Source: Betaproteobacteria bacterium (lineage in GTDB: Bacteria > Pseudomonadota > Gammaproteobacteria > Burkholderiales > Casimicrobiaceae). From it: DNA of 19,296 nucleotides. How positions within the stretch are numbered: the first letter of the stretch is position 1; every line of letters starts with the position of its first letter. The notes beneath the pieces are model-generated. The model saw nothing but the letters and a program-made list of their open reading frames with translations, was not told the DNA's origin and searched no databases. The position numbers were made by a program, and so were the translations under genes. Shown here piece by piece: positions 1-7,991 of the stretch. Location: assembly GCA_016717855.1 (NCBI GenBank), contig JADKEV010000068.1, positions 1 through 19,296 on the forward strand, read 5' to 3'.

Positions 1-530
1 TGACCATCGTCGACGGGAAGAACCGCGGCTACGCGCCTCTGGAGCGCCACCGACTACTATGGTCAAGCCGGTCGATCGCGAGCGGCCTTCAAAGGGGTGT
101 TGAACAACATCTGCCGGAGCGCGGTCGGCCGCCAGGTGCTGCTGGTGGACGGCGACGACCTGATGCACCGGCGCGGGATGCGGCTGCGCGCTGGAAAAGG
201 ACGGCTGGGAGGTCAGCAGAGGCGGAGAGCGGCCGGTGGCGCTGGCGCGGATCGGGCGACGCGTCCGGACATCATCGGACTCGACCTGATGATGCCGGAG
301 ATGGATGCTTCGAGTTCCTAGTCGAGATGCGCGGGCGGGTCAAATAGCGGGACATCCCGGTGCTGGTGAAGTGACAGCCAAGGGCCTGGCGGCCGAGGGC
401 GCAGTCGCCTGAACGGCGACGTGGCGCGCGTGCTGCGAAAAGGCGGCTCCGGGCTGGGCGGGCTGCTGGCGAAATCGCCCGCGTGCTGCGGGTCGATCGC
501 ACGCGAGCCGCGGCAGGAAAATCAGAAGAG
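1..530 (+). pseudogene. Receiver-domain remnants, probably the 3' end of a hybrid sensor histidine kinase
   Basis: Two CheY-like receiver (REC) domains can be pieced together across several frames. Bases about 50-115 read as the tail of one REC domain, with the conserved lysine motif (YMVKPVDRE). From about 133 a second REC begins with VLLVDGDD, the acidic pocket, and continues with RPDIIGLDLMMPEMD near 262-306, which carries the phospho-acceptor Asp. One lost G after that point would restore the usual DGFEFL. No HATPase or HisKA domain is in the window, so a hybrid kinase C-terminus is inferred from family architecture. The frame changes about every 40-80 bases, so no intact product can be made from this sequence. 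The 5' end lies outside the window and the 3' end is approximate. Confidence 0.55.
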
Positions 531-536
531 AACGCA

Positions 537-927
537 ATGGGGATCCTGTACGTCCGAGAACAGCGAGGACAACATCTACATGCCTGGGCGGCAGCTCAAG
601 CGCGCGCCGGTTTCGACGCGCTGATCGCCCGCGACAGCGCCGAAGAACGCATAGCCGCGACAAAGCGCGGAGCGGCCCGATCTGATCCTGATGGACAGAC
701 AGGACTGCCGGTGCTCGACGGGTAGGCGGCGACCAGCCAGATCAAGGCCACTCCAGCAGCGCAACACATCCCGGTAGTCGCGCTGACCGCCAACGCGATG
801 TCCGGCGACCGGGAAAGCCACTTGGCCGCGGGTTGCGACGACTCGACACCAAGCCGGTGGAGCTGCCGCGCCTGCTCCGAGAAGATCCAGGCGCGCTGGC
901 GCCCCGGGGAGCCAACCGGGAGCCCCG
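537..927 (+). pseudogene. Stand-alone response regulator (CheY-like receiver), frameshifted
   Basis: An ATG at 537 opens MGILYV, followed in a shifted frame by a REC acidic pocket (EN/SEDN). Further frames give the order expected for a receiver: LKRAGF near 595-612, DLILMD (phospho-acceptor Asp) near 680-700, LPVLDG near 706-721, IPVVALTANAMSGDRE near 770-816, AAGCDD near 825-842 and the lysine motif DTKPVELPRLL near 843-877. The family is about 120-130 residues and the reconstructed length agrees. Such single receivers often sit between a hybrid kinase and a receiver-output protein, as here. At least five indels interrupt the frame. The call rests on motif order rather than on one continuous ORF, so both ends are approximate. 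Confidence 0.55.
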
Positions 928-2025
928 CCGAAACCGCACTGCTGGTGGTCCTGACGACAACGGGGACAACCGGTACGCTCACCCGGCCGGTTTGACGCGC
1001 AGAAGGCTATACGAACACGGCGACGACCAATGACCGGGCGGCAGGCGCTGGAGACTGCAGTCAGAAATTCGACCTGATGCTCACTCGACATCATGATGCA
1101 CACCGAGATGAACGGCTACCAATTGCTCAGGCACCGGAAGGCCGATGCCGAGTTGCGGCACCTGCCGGTGATCATGATCTCGGCGGTCGGCGAGGTGGAG
1201 AGCGTGGTGCGCTGCATCGAGCTCAGCGCCGAGGAGTTACCTGGGCTCGTTCGATGCGACGCTGCTGCGCGCGGGGTGAGCGCCAGCCTGGAGAAGAAGG
1301 CGTTGCGCGACGAAATTGCGCAGAGTGGAACCGGAAACTCGAAGAGCGGGTGCAGGAGCAGGTCGCGCAGCTCTGCCAGCTGGGCCGGCTGAAGGCTTCT
1401 TCTCCCCGCCGCAGCTCGCCGAGTCGATCGTCAACGGCGGCGGCGAAGATCTGCTGAAGACGCACCGCCGCGAAGTGGTGGTCGGGTTCCTCGACCTGCG
1501 CGGGTTCACCGCCTCCACCGACAGCTCAGAGCCCGGGGAAGTCATGGGCGTGCTGGGCAGATATCACCGCGTGATGGGGCGGCTGATCCTGGCGCACGAG
1601 GGCACGCTCGAGCACTTTGCAGGCGAAGGCATCCTGATCTTCTTCAACGACCCGATCCGCGGGAGGCCGGCCGGGAACGCGATCAGCATGGCGCTGGCGA
1701 TGCAGCAGGAGTTCGCGGCGCTCGCGCGCGGCGTGGAAGAAGCGCGGCTTCTCGCTGGACCTCGGCATCGGCATCGCGCAGGGCTACGCGACGCTCGGCG
1801 CGGTCGGCTTCGAGGGGGCGGTGGGAGTACGCGTGCATCGGCAGCGTCGCCAGCCTGGCCTCGCGCCACCAGTACAACGAAGGCCAGGGCAGGCAGATCC
1901 TGATCAACCAGAAGACCTTGAGCCGGGTTGAAGATGTGGTGCAGGCCGAGCCGCTGGGAGAAGCCACGCTGAAGGGCATCGCGCAGCCGGTGCCGGTGTT
2001 CAACATCACCGGCGTCAAAGTCTGA
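928..2025 (+). pseudogene. Response regulator with class III adenylate/guanylate cyclase output domain, frameshifted
   Basis: The N-terminal receiver is recognisable from TALLVV near 935 through DIMMHTEMNGYQLLRHRK (1087-1140), LPVIMISAVGEVESVVRCIE (1161-1220) and SASLEKKALRDE (1281-1316). A short coiled-coil-like linker (NRKLEERVQEQVAQL) leads into a class III cyclase domain. VVVGFLDLRGFTA (about 1478-1515) holds the first metal-binding Asp, and GEGILIFFNDP (about 1623-1655) is the second metal motif. Later frames add DLGIGIAQGYATLGAVGFEG and YACIGSVASLASR, and the protein ends ITGVKV with a stop at 2023-2025. This would make or sense a cyclic nucleotide under two-component control. The second metal motif reads GEG where GDG is usual, so an Asp is replaced by Glu. 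Frameshifts fall near 1000, 1250, 1320, 1380, 1660, 1730 and 1820, and the start codon is not resolved. Confidence 0.65.
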
Positions 2026-2124
2026 GCCGCATTCAACGCGCTACGACTGCGGCCGCTGAACTACTACGCGAAACGATCATACGGACCGGTGTCTGCAAGC
2101 GGCAATGCGCGGCAGTTCGCGGCC

Positions 2125-2153
2125 TTGACGCGTGCTACCCCGGCATGTAACCT
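2125..2153 (+). promoter_or_regulatory. Candidate sigma-70-type promoter for the transporter operon
   Basis: A -35-like TTGACG (2125-2130) is followed after exactly 17 bases by TAACCT (2148-2153). The -35 matches the consensus at five of six positions but the -10 at only three. It lies about 80 bases upstream of the solute-binding protein start, in the 209-base gap after the cyclase remnant. This is a visual match only, with no transcript data. Confidence 0.35.
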
Positions 2154-2234
2154 GACCGCACAACGGTGATGCAGGAATATCCGGCACGATGTCACCGCCG
2201 ATCGCTGGCAAGGTCCAATCGAGGAGGAAATATC

Positions 2235-3840
2235 ATGTTTGCGCTGCGGGAACGCTCACGCTCCTGGTTGGTTCCCGCGGTCCTCGCGGTCGCCGCGCTG
2301 TTCGATCCGTCAGCAGCCGTGGCGCAGCAAAAGGTGCTGCGCGTGGCCATGCACGCCGACGTGCGCACGCTCGATCCGTTCTGGACCACCCAGACCATCG
2401 CGTCGATCCAGGCAGGATGATGGTCTACGACACGCTGTTCTCCAGCGATCACGAGCAGAACCCCAAGCCGCAGATGGTCGACACGTGGACCGTGTCGCCG
2501 GATCGCCTGGTCTACACCTTCAAATTGCGCGACGGGCTCAAGTTCCACGACGGAACCCCCGTCACCTCCAAAGATGTCGTTGCCTCGATGAATCGCTGGG
2601 GCAAACGCGACGGCGCGGGCAAGCAACTGATGGGCTATACCAAGTCGCTGGTAGCCAAGGATGGCAAGACTTTTGAATGGACGCTGACCGAGCCGTATGG
2701 TCTCTTGATCGACACGCTGGCCAAGACCGGCACCAGCATCCCGTTCGTGATGCGCGAAAAAGAGGCCATGGTCGACCCGTTCCAGCAGATCCAGGAAGTG
2801 GTCGGCTCCGGGCCTTTCCAGTTCAGCCGCGAGGAATGGGTGCCGGGCAGCAAGACCGTTTACCTCAAATTCAAGGACTACGTGCCGCGCAAGGAACCGG
2901 CCTCCGGTCATGCCGGCGGCAAGGTGGTGAAGGTCGACCGGGTGGAGTTCATCTGGCTGTCCGATCCGCAGACCGCGCAGTCGGCGTTGGTCACCGGTGA
3001 GATCGATTATCTGGAAAACCCGGCGATCGACTTTCTGCCGATGCTCAGGGCAACGCCGGGGATCAAGATCGAAGAGCATCCTGCGATGGGCACCATGGGC
3101 TTCATCCAGATGAACCATCTGCATCCACCCTTCAACAACGTGAAGGCCCGGCAGGCACTGCTGTACCTGCTCAACAATGCCGACTATGTGAACACGATCT
3201 CGCCCGACAAGAGCCTGCAGACACTGTGCTTCTCGTACTTCGGCTGCGGCGTCGCGATGGAAACCGATGCCGGCAGCGAGCCTTACAAAGGCGCCAAGGA
3301 CATCGCGAAAGGCACAGCAGCTGTTCAAGGAGGCGGGCTACAACGGCGAGCCGATCACGATCCTGCAGGCCACCGACCATCAATACATCACGCCGGCGGG
3401 ACATGTACTGACGCAGCAGCTGCGCCGCGCGGGCTTTCTGAAGCTGGACGTGCAATCGATGGACTGGGGTACCGTCGTTTCGCGGCGCGCGGAGAAGGAG
3501 CCGCCGGCCAGGGGGCTGGAACATTTTCATCACCGGCACCACCGTGCTGACCTCGTCGAATCCGATCACGCATACCGCGATCGGGATGGGCTGCGAAAAG
3601 GCGTGGTTCGGCTGGCCTTGCGACAAACTGTTCGAGGATCTGCGCAAGAAGTGGGCGTTCGCGCCCGACCAGGCGACGCGCAAACAGGTGGCGGTCGAAT
3701 TGTCCCGGCGCGCGTACGAGCAGGTCCCCTACATTTCATTTGCCCAGTGGCGCAATCCGATCGCCTACCGCTCCGACCGGCTCTCCGGCGTGCTGGTTGT
3801 GCCATCGGTGCCGCCGATGTGGAACATCGATAAAAAGTGA
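2235..3840 (+). pseudogene. ABC transporter solute-binding protein, peptide/nickel family (SBP_bac_5), three frameshifts
   Basis: This is the periplasmic binding component that would deliver a peptide-like ligand to the permeases downstream. The ATG at 2235 follows a very strong ribosome site (GAGGAGG, 2221-2227) and opens a signal peptide: charged MFALRERSRS, a hydrophobic stretch and an AVAQ cleavage site. The mature start VLRVAMHADVRTLDPFWTT is typical of the family, as is LRDGLKFHDGTPVTSKDV. Three single-base changes break it: a base lost near 2417, a G gained near 3309 and a G gained in the G-run near 3515. Repaired, the protein has about 534 residues, the normal family length, and ends PPMWNIDKK. 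Each break is repaired by one base and the flanking sequence is well conserved, so sequencing error is more likely than a true pseudogene. The ligand cannot be inferred. Confidence 0.85.
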
Positions 3841-3865
3841 CCGACGTCGCGCGCAGCGCCGCGGC

Positions 3866-3933
3866 GTCATCCCGGCGCAGGCCGGGATCCAGACGTTCGT
3901 CGGAAGACACTAGTCCCGCCTCTGCGGGAACGA
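3866..3933. repeat. REP-type palindrome pair (REPIN-like doublet) between binding protein and permease
   Basis: Two short palindromes lie in inverted orientation. The first is ATCCCGGC-gcag-GCCGGGAT (3869-3888), with a perfect 8-base stem and flanked by GTC and CCAG. The second is TCCCGC-ctct-GCGGGA (3914-3929) followed by ACGAC. Read on the minus strand the second begins GTCGTTCCCGC, a variant of the first unit, so they form a head-to-head pair. This matches the GTCATTCCCGC...GCGGGAATCCAG dispersed repeat type common in Proteobacteria. It fills much of the 122-base gap between the binding protein stop (3840) and the permease start. By analogy with REP elements in other transporter operons it could stabilise the upstream message or reduce downstream expression. 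Confidence 0.75.
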
Positions 3934-3962
3934 CAAGCCGACCGTCCACCGACGTCCGCTCC

Positions 3963-4904
3963 TTGACCGCCTACATCCTCAAGCGCCTGCTGGCCACGAT
4001 CCCGGTGATGGCGGTCGTGGCGCTGTTCGTCTTCCTGCTGCTGCACCTGTCCCCCGGCGACCCCGCGGCGATCATCGCCGGCGACGAGGCGACGCCGGCG
4101 GCGATCGAAAGCATCCGGCAGAAGCTCGGCCTGGACCGGCCGATCTGGGAACAGTTCGGGATCTACGTTGCGAACCTGCTGCGCGGGGACCTGGGCACGT
4201 CGATATTTTCCAACCTGCCGGTGCTGACCCTGGTGAAACAACGACTGGAGCCGACCGTCGTACTGGCGGTGTGCACGCTCCTCGTGGCCGTCACGTTCGC
4301 GGTCCCGATGGGCGTGCTGGCCGCGTGGAAGGCGCGTACCGCGATCGACCGCGTGATCATGGGCTTTTCGGTGCTCGGCTTCGCGGTTCCCGTCTTCCTG
4401 ATCGGCTATCTGCTGATCTGGCTGTTCGCCATCGAGCTGCGCTGGCTGCCGGTCCAGGGCTATCGGCCGCTCGCGGAAGGCGTCGGCCAGACTGCCCGCT
4501 CGATCGTGCTGCCCGCGTTCGCCCTGGGCATGGTCTACATGGCGCTGATCGCGCGGATGACGCGGGCCAGCATGCTGGAGGTGCTGTCGGAGGACTACAT
4601 CCGGACCGCGCGGGCCAAGGGGGCGACGACTACGGCGATGCTGCTGCACCACGCGCTGAGGAATGCGGCCGTGCCGATCGTCACGGTCATCGGCATCGGG
4701 CTGACGTTGCTGATATCGGGCGTGGTCATCACCGAGACAGTGTTCAACATCCCCGGCCTCGGACGGCTGACGGTCGATGCGATCCTGAAGCGCGACTATC
4801 CGATCATCCAGGGCCTGATCATCCTGTTCGCCATGGTCAAGGTGCTGCTGAACCTGATGATCGACATCAGCTATGTGTTCTTCGACCCGCGCATCCGGTA
4901 CTGA
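3963..4904 (+). CDS. dppB: ABC transporter permease, DppB/OppB type
   Basis: This is an inner-membrane permease of a peptide/nickel importer, which pairs with the next gene to form the channel. The chosen start is TTG at 3963, giving 313 residues that begin LTAYILKRLLATIPV, the normal N-terminus of the family. The frame stays open upstream to 3837, but that stretch is the REP doublet and is probably not translated. The first membrane segment is at about residues 9-28 and is followed by the DppB hallmark LSPGDPA (29-35). Further segments lie near 98-121, 133-156, 180-198, 240-262 and 282-303. The EAA loop that contacts the ATPases is at about 212-236 (RTARAKGA...ALRNAAVP). The protein ends FDPRIRY and its stop overlaps the next start. 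Dpp, Opp and Gsi subfamilies cannot be separated by eye. Confidence 0.92.
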   Translation: MTAYILKRLLATIPVMAVVALFVFLLLHLSPGDPAAIIAGDEATPAAIESIRQKLGLDRPIWEQFGIYVANLLRGDLGTSIFSNLPVLTLVKQRLEPTVVLAVCTLLVAVTFAVPMGVLAAWKARTAIDRVIMGFSVLGFAVPVFLIGYLLIWLFAIELRWLPVQGYRPLAEGVGQTARSIVLPAFALGMVYMALIARMTRASMLEVLSEDYIRTARAKGATTTAMLLHHALRNAAVPIVTVIGIGLTLLISGVVITETVFNIPGLGRLTVDAILKRDYPIIQGLIILFAMVKVLLNLMIDISYVFFDPRIRY

Positions 4905-5788
4905 TGAGCTCGTCAGCCAATTGGGGTCAGACCCCATTTATCGCTGCCGATCGCCCTGGCGGGCGGGCGTTGGACTGGTTGCGGCGCAATCCGACCATCG
5001 TCGCCGGCAGTTCGATCCTCGTCTTCTTCGTCATGGTCGCGTTGTTCGCCCCGTGGATCGCCGGCGATCCGCTGGGCTTCGATCCGCTCTATCGCCTCAA
5101 ACGCCCGTCGGCGGAATTCTGGTTCGGCACCGATCAGCTTGGACGTGACGTGTTCAGCCGGGTGGTGTACGGCACCCGTATCTCGCTGATCGTCGGCATC
5201 AGCGTCGCCGCGATCGCGACCGTGATCGGCCTTCTGATCGGCGTGCTATGCGGCTACTACCAGCGCGTCGACGAAATCGTCATGCGCGTCATGGACGGCA
5301 TGATGGCGATCCCGGCGATCCTGCTGGCGATCGCGCTGATCACGCTGATGAAGGCCAGCCTGATCATCGTCATCGTCGCCATCTCCATTCCCGAGATTCC
5401 GCGCGTGGTCCGCCTGGTGCGCAGCGTCGTCCTCACGGTGCGCGGCCTGCCGTATATCGAGGCTGCCGTGTCCACCGGCACGCGGGGTTTGCGTATCATG
5501 TCCCGGCACATCCTGCCCAGCACCGTGGCGCCGTTGATCGTGCAGGCTACATATGTGTGCTCGGCGGCGGTGCTTACCGAGGCGGGGCTGTCGTTCCTGG
5601 GTGCCGGCACGCCACCGGAGATACCCAGCTGGGGGAACGTCATCGCCACCGGCCGCGCGTATTTCCAGCTCGCACCCTGGATTATTTTTTTCCCCGGACT
5701 GATGCTTGCGCTCGCAGTCCTGGCCATCAATCTGGTCGGCGATGGCTTGCGCGATTCGCTCGATCCGCGCATCGCGCGGCGGCTGTGA
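4904..5788 (+). CDS. dppC: ABC transporter permease, DppC/OppC type
   Basis: This is the second permease subunit, 294 residues. Its ATG (4904-4906) overlaps the dppB stop by one base (TGATG), which implies translational coupling. Residues 1-20 are unusual: NWGQTPFI (6-13) is encoded by a dispersed palindromic repeat. The conserved part starts near RRNPTIVAGSSILV (28-40), the N-terminal OppC-type segment. GTDQLGRDVFSRVVYGTR (76-92) is the family signature. Membrane segments follow at about 95-117, 136-160, 207-225 and 255-277. The EAA loop is at about 186-206 (EAAVSTGTRGLRIMSRHILP). GLSFLGAG and LDPRIAR near the C-terminus are also typical. A start 3' of the repeat is possible, but no good ATG lies there. 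Confidence 0.92.
   Translation: MSSSANWGQTPFIAADRPGGRALDWLRRNPTIVAGSSILVFFVMVALFAPWIAGDPLGFDPLYRLKRPSAEFWFGTDQLGRDVFSRVVYGTRISLIVGISVAAIATVIGLLIGVLCGYYQRVDEIVMRVMDGMMAIPAILLAIALITLMKASLIIVIVAISIPEIPRVVRLVRSVVLTVRGLPYIEAAVSTGTRGLRIMSRHILPSTVAPLIVQATYVCSAAVLTEAGLSFLGAGTPPEIPSWGNVIATGRAYFQLAPWIIFFPGLMLALAVLAINLVGDGLRDSLDPRIARRL
4919..4939. repeat. GGGGTCAGACCCC palindrome inside the dppC 5' coding region
   Basis: The core GGGGTCAGACCCC (4923-4935) is a perfect 6-base inverted repeat around a central A. It extends to TGGGGTCAGACCCCA and is flanked by AAT and TTT. From general knowledge this motif recurs many times in betaproteobacterial genomes, usually between genes. Here it is read in frame as NWGQTPF near the DppC N-terminus. 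Confidence 0.7.
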
Positions 5789-5793
5789 CCACG

Positions 5794-6906
5794 ATGACAG
5801 GCATTGCCGCACAGGCGTCAGCAACGGTCTCGGGGATGGCGCCTGCGTCCGTCCCGGCGACTGGCGCTGCGACCGGCTCTGTCACCGGCCCCGCTTCCGA
5901 TCCGGACGTCGTGCTGTCGGTGCGCGACCTGAGCACCCGGTTCTTCACGCGCGATGGCATCGTCCGTGCGGTGGACGGCGTCTCTTTCGACGTGCGCCGC
6001 GGCGAGACCGTCGGCATCGTCGGCGAATCGGGCTGCGGGAAAAGCGTGACCGCGCTGTCGATCATGCGCCTCTTGCCGGAGGGCGTGGGCCGCATCGTGG
6101 GCGGATCGGTGCGCATTGGGGAGACCGACCTCTCGACGCTGTCCGAGGCGGAGATGCGCCGGATTCGCGGCAATCGCATTTCAATGATCTTCCAGGAGCC
6201 GATGACCTCGCTGAACCCGGTGTTGACGGTCGGCGAGCAGATCGCCGAGTCGGTGCGGATTCACCAGAAACTGAACCCGCGCAGCGCCCTGGAGCGGGCG
6301 ATCGAGATGCTCGCGACCGTGCGCATCGCCGACCCTAAGCAACGGGCCGGGCAGTACCCGCACCAGCTCTCGGGCGGCATGCGGCAGCGGGTGATGATCG
6401 CCATGGCGCTGGCCTGCAATCCGGACGTGCTGATCGCCGACGAACCGACGACGGCGCTGGACGTGACGATCCAGGCGCAGATCCTCGACCTGATACTCGA
6501 TCTGAAGCAACGCCTGGGCACAGCGGTGCTGCTGATCACCCACGACCTCGGCGTCATCGCCGAAACCGCGCAGCGCGCCATCGTCATGTATGCCGGCCGC
6601 AAGGTCGAGGAGGCGGACACGGGCACGCTGTTTCGCAACCCGTTGCATCCGTACACGCGCGGCCTGCTGCGCTCGATTCCGCGGCGCAATGCGCGGGGCC
6701 GGCGCAGCAACATCCGCGGCCGGCTCGAGGAGATCGCCGGCATCGTGCCATCGCTGCGCGAAGAAATCGCGGGCTGCCCGTTCGCGCCGCGCTGCTCGTT
6801 CGCGACACCGCGCTGTTCGCAGGATGGCCCGCCGCTCGAAGCGCACGGTGCGCGGCATCTGGTGGCATGCTGGGAGACCGGCAGTGTCGGGGCGGCGCCG
6901 CGATGA
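5794..6906 (+). CDS. dppD: ABC transporter ATP-binding protein, DppD/OppD type
   Basis: This is one of the two ATPases that power the importer, 370 residues. The ATG at 5794 is five bases after the dppC stop. Residues 1-38 are a low-complexity tail rich in Ala, Ser, Thr, Gly and Pro, which DppD proteins usually lack. The ATPase core begins at VLSVRDLSTRF. Walker A is GESGCGKS (77-84), the Q-loop is FQEP (Q134), the signature is LSGGMRQR (192-199), Walker B ends IADEP (D216, E217) and the H-loop is ITHD (H250). The C-terminal oligopeptide-transporter domain carries HPYTRGLL and a cysteine cluster (CPFAPRC...PRC...AC), a hallmark of Dpp/Opp ATPases that in some members binds an iron-sulfur cluster. 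A shorter start inside the tail, for example the ATG at 5836, cannot be excluded. Confidence 0.93.
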   Translation: MTGIAAQASATVSGMAPASVPATGAATGSVTGPASDPDVVLSVRDLSTRFFTRDGIVRAVDGVSFDVRRGETVGIVGESGCGKSVTALSIMRLLPEGVGRIVGGSVRIGETDLSTLSEAEMRRIRGNRISMIFQEPMTSLNPVLTVGEQIAESVRIHQKLNPRSALERAIEMLATVRIADPKQRAGQYPHQLSGGMRQRVMIAMALACNPDVLIADEPTTALDVTIQAQILDLILDLKQRLGTAVLLITHDLGVIAETAQRAIVMYAGRKVEEADTGTLFRNPLHPYTRGLLRSIPRRNARGRRSNIRGRLEEIAGIVPSLREEIAGCPFAPRCSFATPRCSQDGPPLEAHGARHLVACWETGSVGAAPR

Positions 6907-7928
6907 GCACGGCTGCTTCCGTCCAGGCGGCTCCCGTTGCCGCGGCGGCGGCCACGCCCGTCCTCGAAGTGACCGACCTGAAGAAGCACTTCCCGGTGCA
7001 TCGCGGACTGCTCTCGCGCGTGGTCGCTCAGGTTTTCGCGGTCGACGGCGTGTCCTTTGCTATCGGCGCGGGCGAAACGCTTTGCCTGGTTGGCGAGTCG
7101 GGCTGCGGCAAGACCACGGTGGCCAAGACGGTGACGCGCTTGCTCGCGCCCACCGCGGGGACGGTCGTGCTGAACGGGGTCGACATCTCGCGCATGCAGG
7201 AATCGGAATTGCGCGCCTACCGCCAGCAAATGCAGATCGTGTTCCAGGACCCGTACTCGTCGCTGAACCCGCACCTCTCGGCGGGGGCGATCGTGCGCGA
7301 ACCATTGACCAACTTCGGCCTCGCCAGCGGGTCCGAACTCGACGAGCGTGTTGCCCGGCTGTTCGAACGCGTGGGGCTCCGGGCCGAGGCCACCGCAAAG
7401 TTCCCGCACGAGTTCTCCGGCGGCCAACGGCAGCGTCTGGGCATTGCGCGCGCGCTGGCGGTGAACCCCGCGCTGATCGTGGCCGACGAGCCGGTGTCGG
7501 CGCTGGACGTCTCGGTGCAGGCGCAGGTGCTCAACCTGCTGATCGACCTCCAGGACGAACTCGGGCTGGCTTACCTCTTCGTTTCGCACGACCTTGGCGT
7601 GGTCGAACACATCGGTCACCGGATCGCGGTCATGTACCTCGGCCGGATTGTCGAGCTGGCCGACAACGACAGCCTGTTCAGCGAACCCCTGCATCCCTAC
7701 AGCGAGGCGCTGCTGGCAGCGGCGCCGCTGCCTGATCCCGACGTGCGGCGCAAGCCATTCGTGTTGCAGGGCGATGTGCCCAGCCCGATGACGCCGCCGT
7801 CCGGCTGTCACTTCCACACCCGCTGTCCGCTGGTGCAACCCCGTTGCCGGGTCGAATCGCCCCCGCTGCTGGAAGTCCGGCCTGACCATTGGGTTGCCTG
7901 TCATCTGCGACAGCCCGGTACGAGCTGA
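6903..7928 (+). CDS. dppF: ABC transporter ATP-binding protein, DppF/OppF type
   Basis: This is the second ATPase, 341 residues. The ATG at 6903 overlaps the dppD stop in an ATGA arrangement, so the two are probably translationally coupled and form a heterodimer. After an Ala-rich tail of about 18 residues the core starts VLEVTDLKKHFPV, which is typical of DppF. Walker A is GESGCGKT (64-71), the Q-loop is FQDPYSSLNP, the signature is FSGGQRQR (171-178), Walker B ends VADEP (D195, E196) and the H-loop is VSHD (H229). The C-terminal oligopeptide domain (HPYSEALLAAAP and FHTRCPLVQPRC) is complete. No frameshift is seen. With dppB, dppC and dppD it completes an importer apart from the frameshifted binding protein. 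Confidence 0.93.
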   Translation: MSTAASVQAAPVAAAAATPVLEVTDLKKHFPVHRGLLSRVVAQVFAVDGVSFAIGAGETLCLVGESGCGKTTVAKTVTRLLAPTAGTVVLNGVDISRMQESELRAYRQQMQIVFQDPYSSLNPHLSAGAIVREPLTNFGLASGSELDERVARLFERVGLRAEATAKFPHEFSGGQRQRLGIARALAVNPALIVADEPVSALDVSVQAQVLNLLIDLQDELGLAYLFVSHDLGVVEHIGHRIAVMYLGRIVELADNDSLFSEPLHPYSEALLAAAPLPDPDVRRKPFVLQGDVPSPMTPPSGCHFHTRCPLVQPRCRVESPPLLEVRPDHWVACHLRQPGTS

Positions 7929-7991
7929 TCCAACCTGAACCGATCCGTCCCTTTCGCGACCCCGCCATCTCCACCTGACCACGTCACCACC

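Noticed and set aside
3837..3962. In-frame 5' extension of dppB by 42 codons
   Set aside because: This stretch is the REP doublet and encodes no membrane or signal sequence. The family N-terminus fits the TTG at 3963.
3867..4937. 356-codon minus-strand open frame opposite dppB
   Set aside because: Its composition is Asp/Arg/Gln/His-rich with no motif, and the plus strand encodes a clear permease with an EAA loop.
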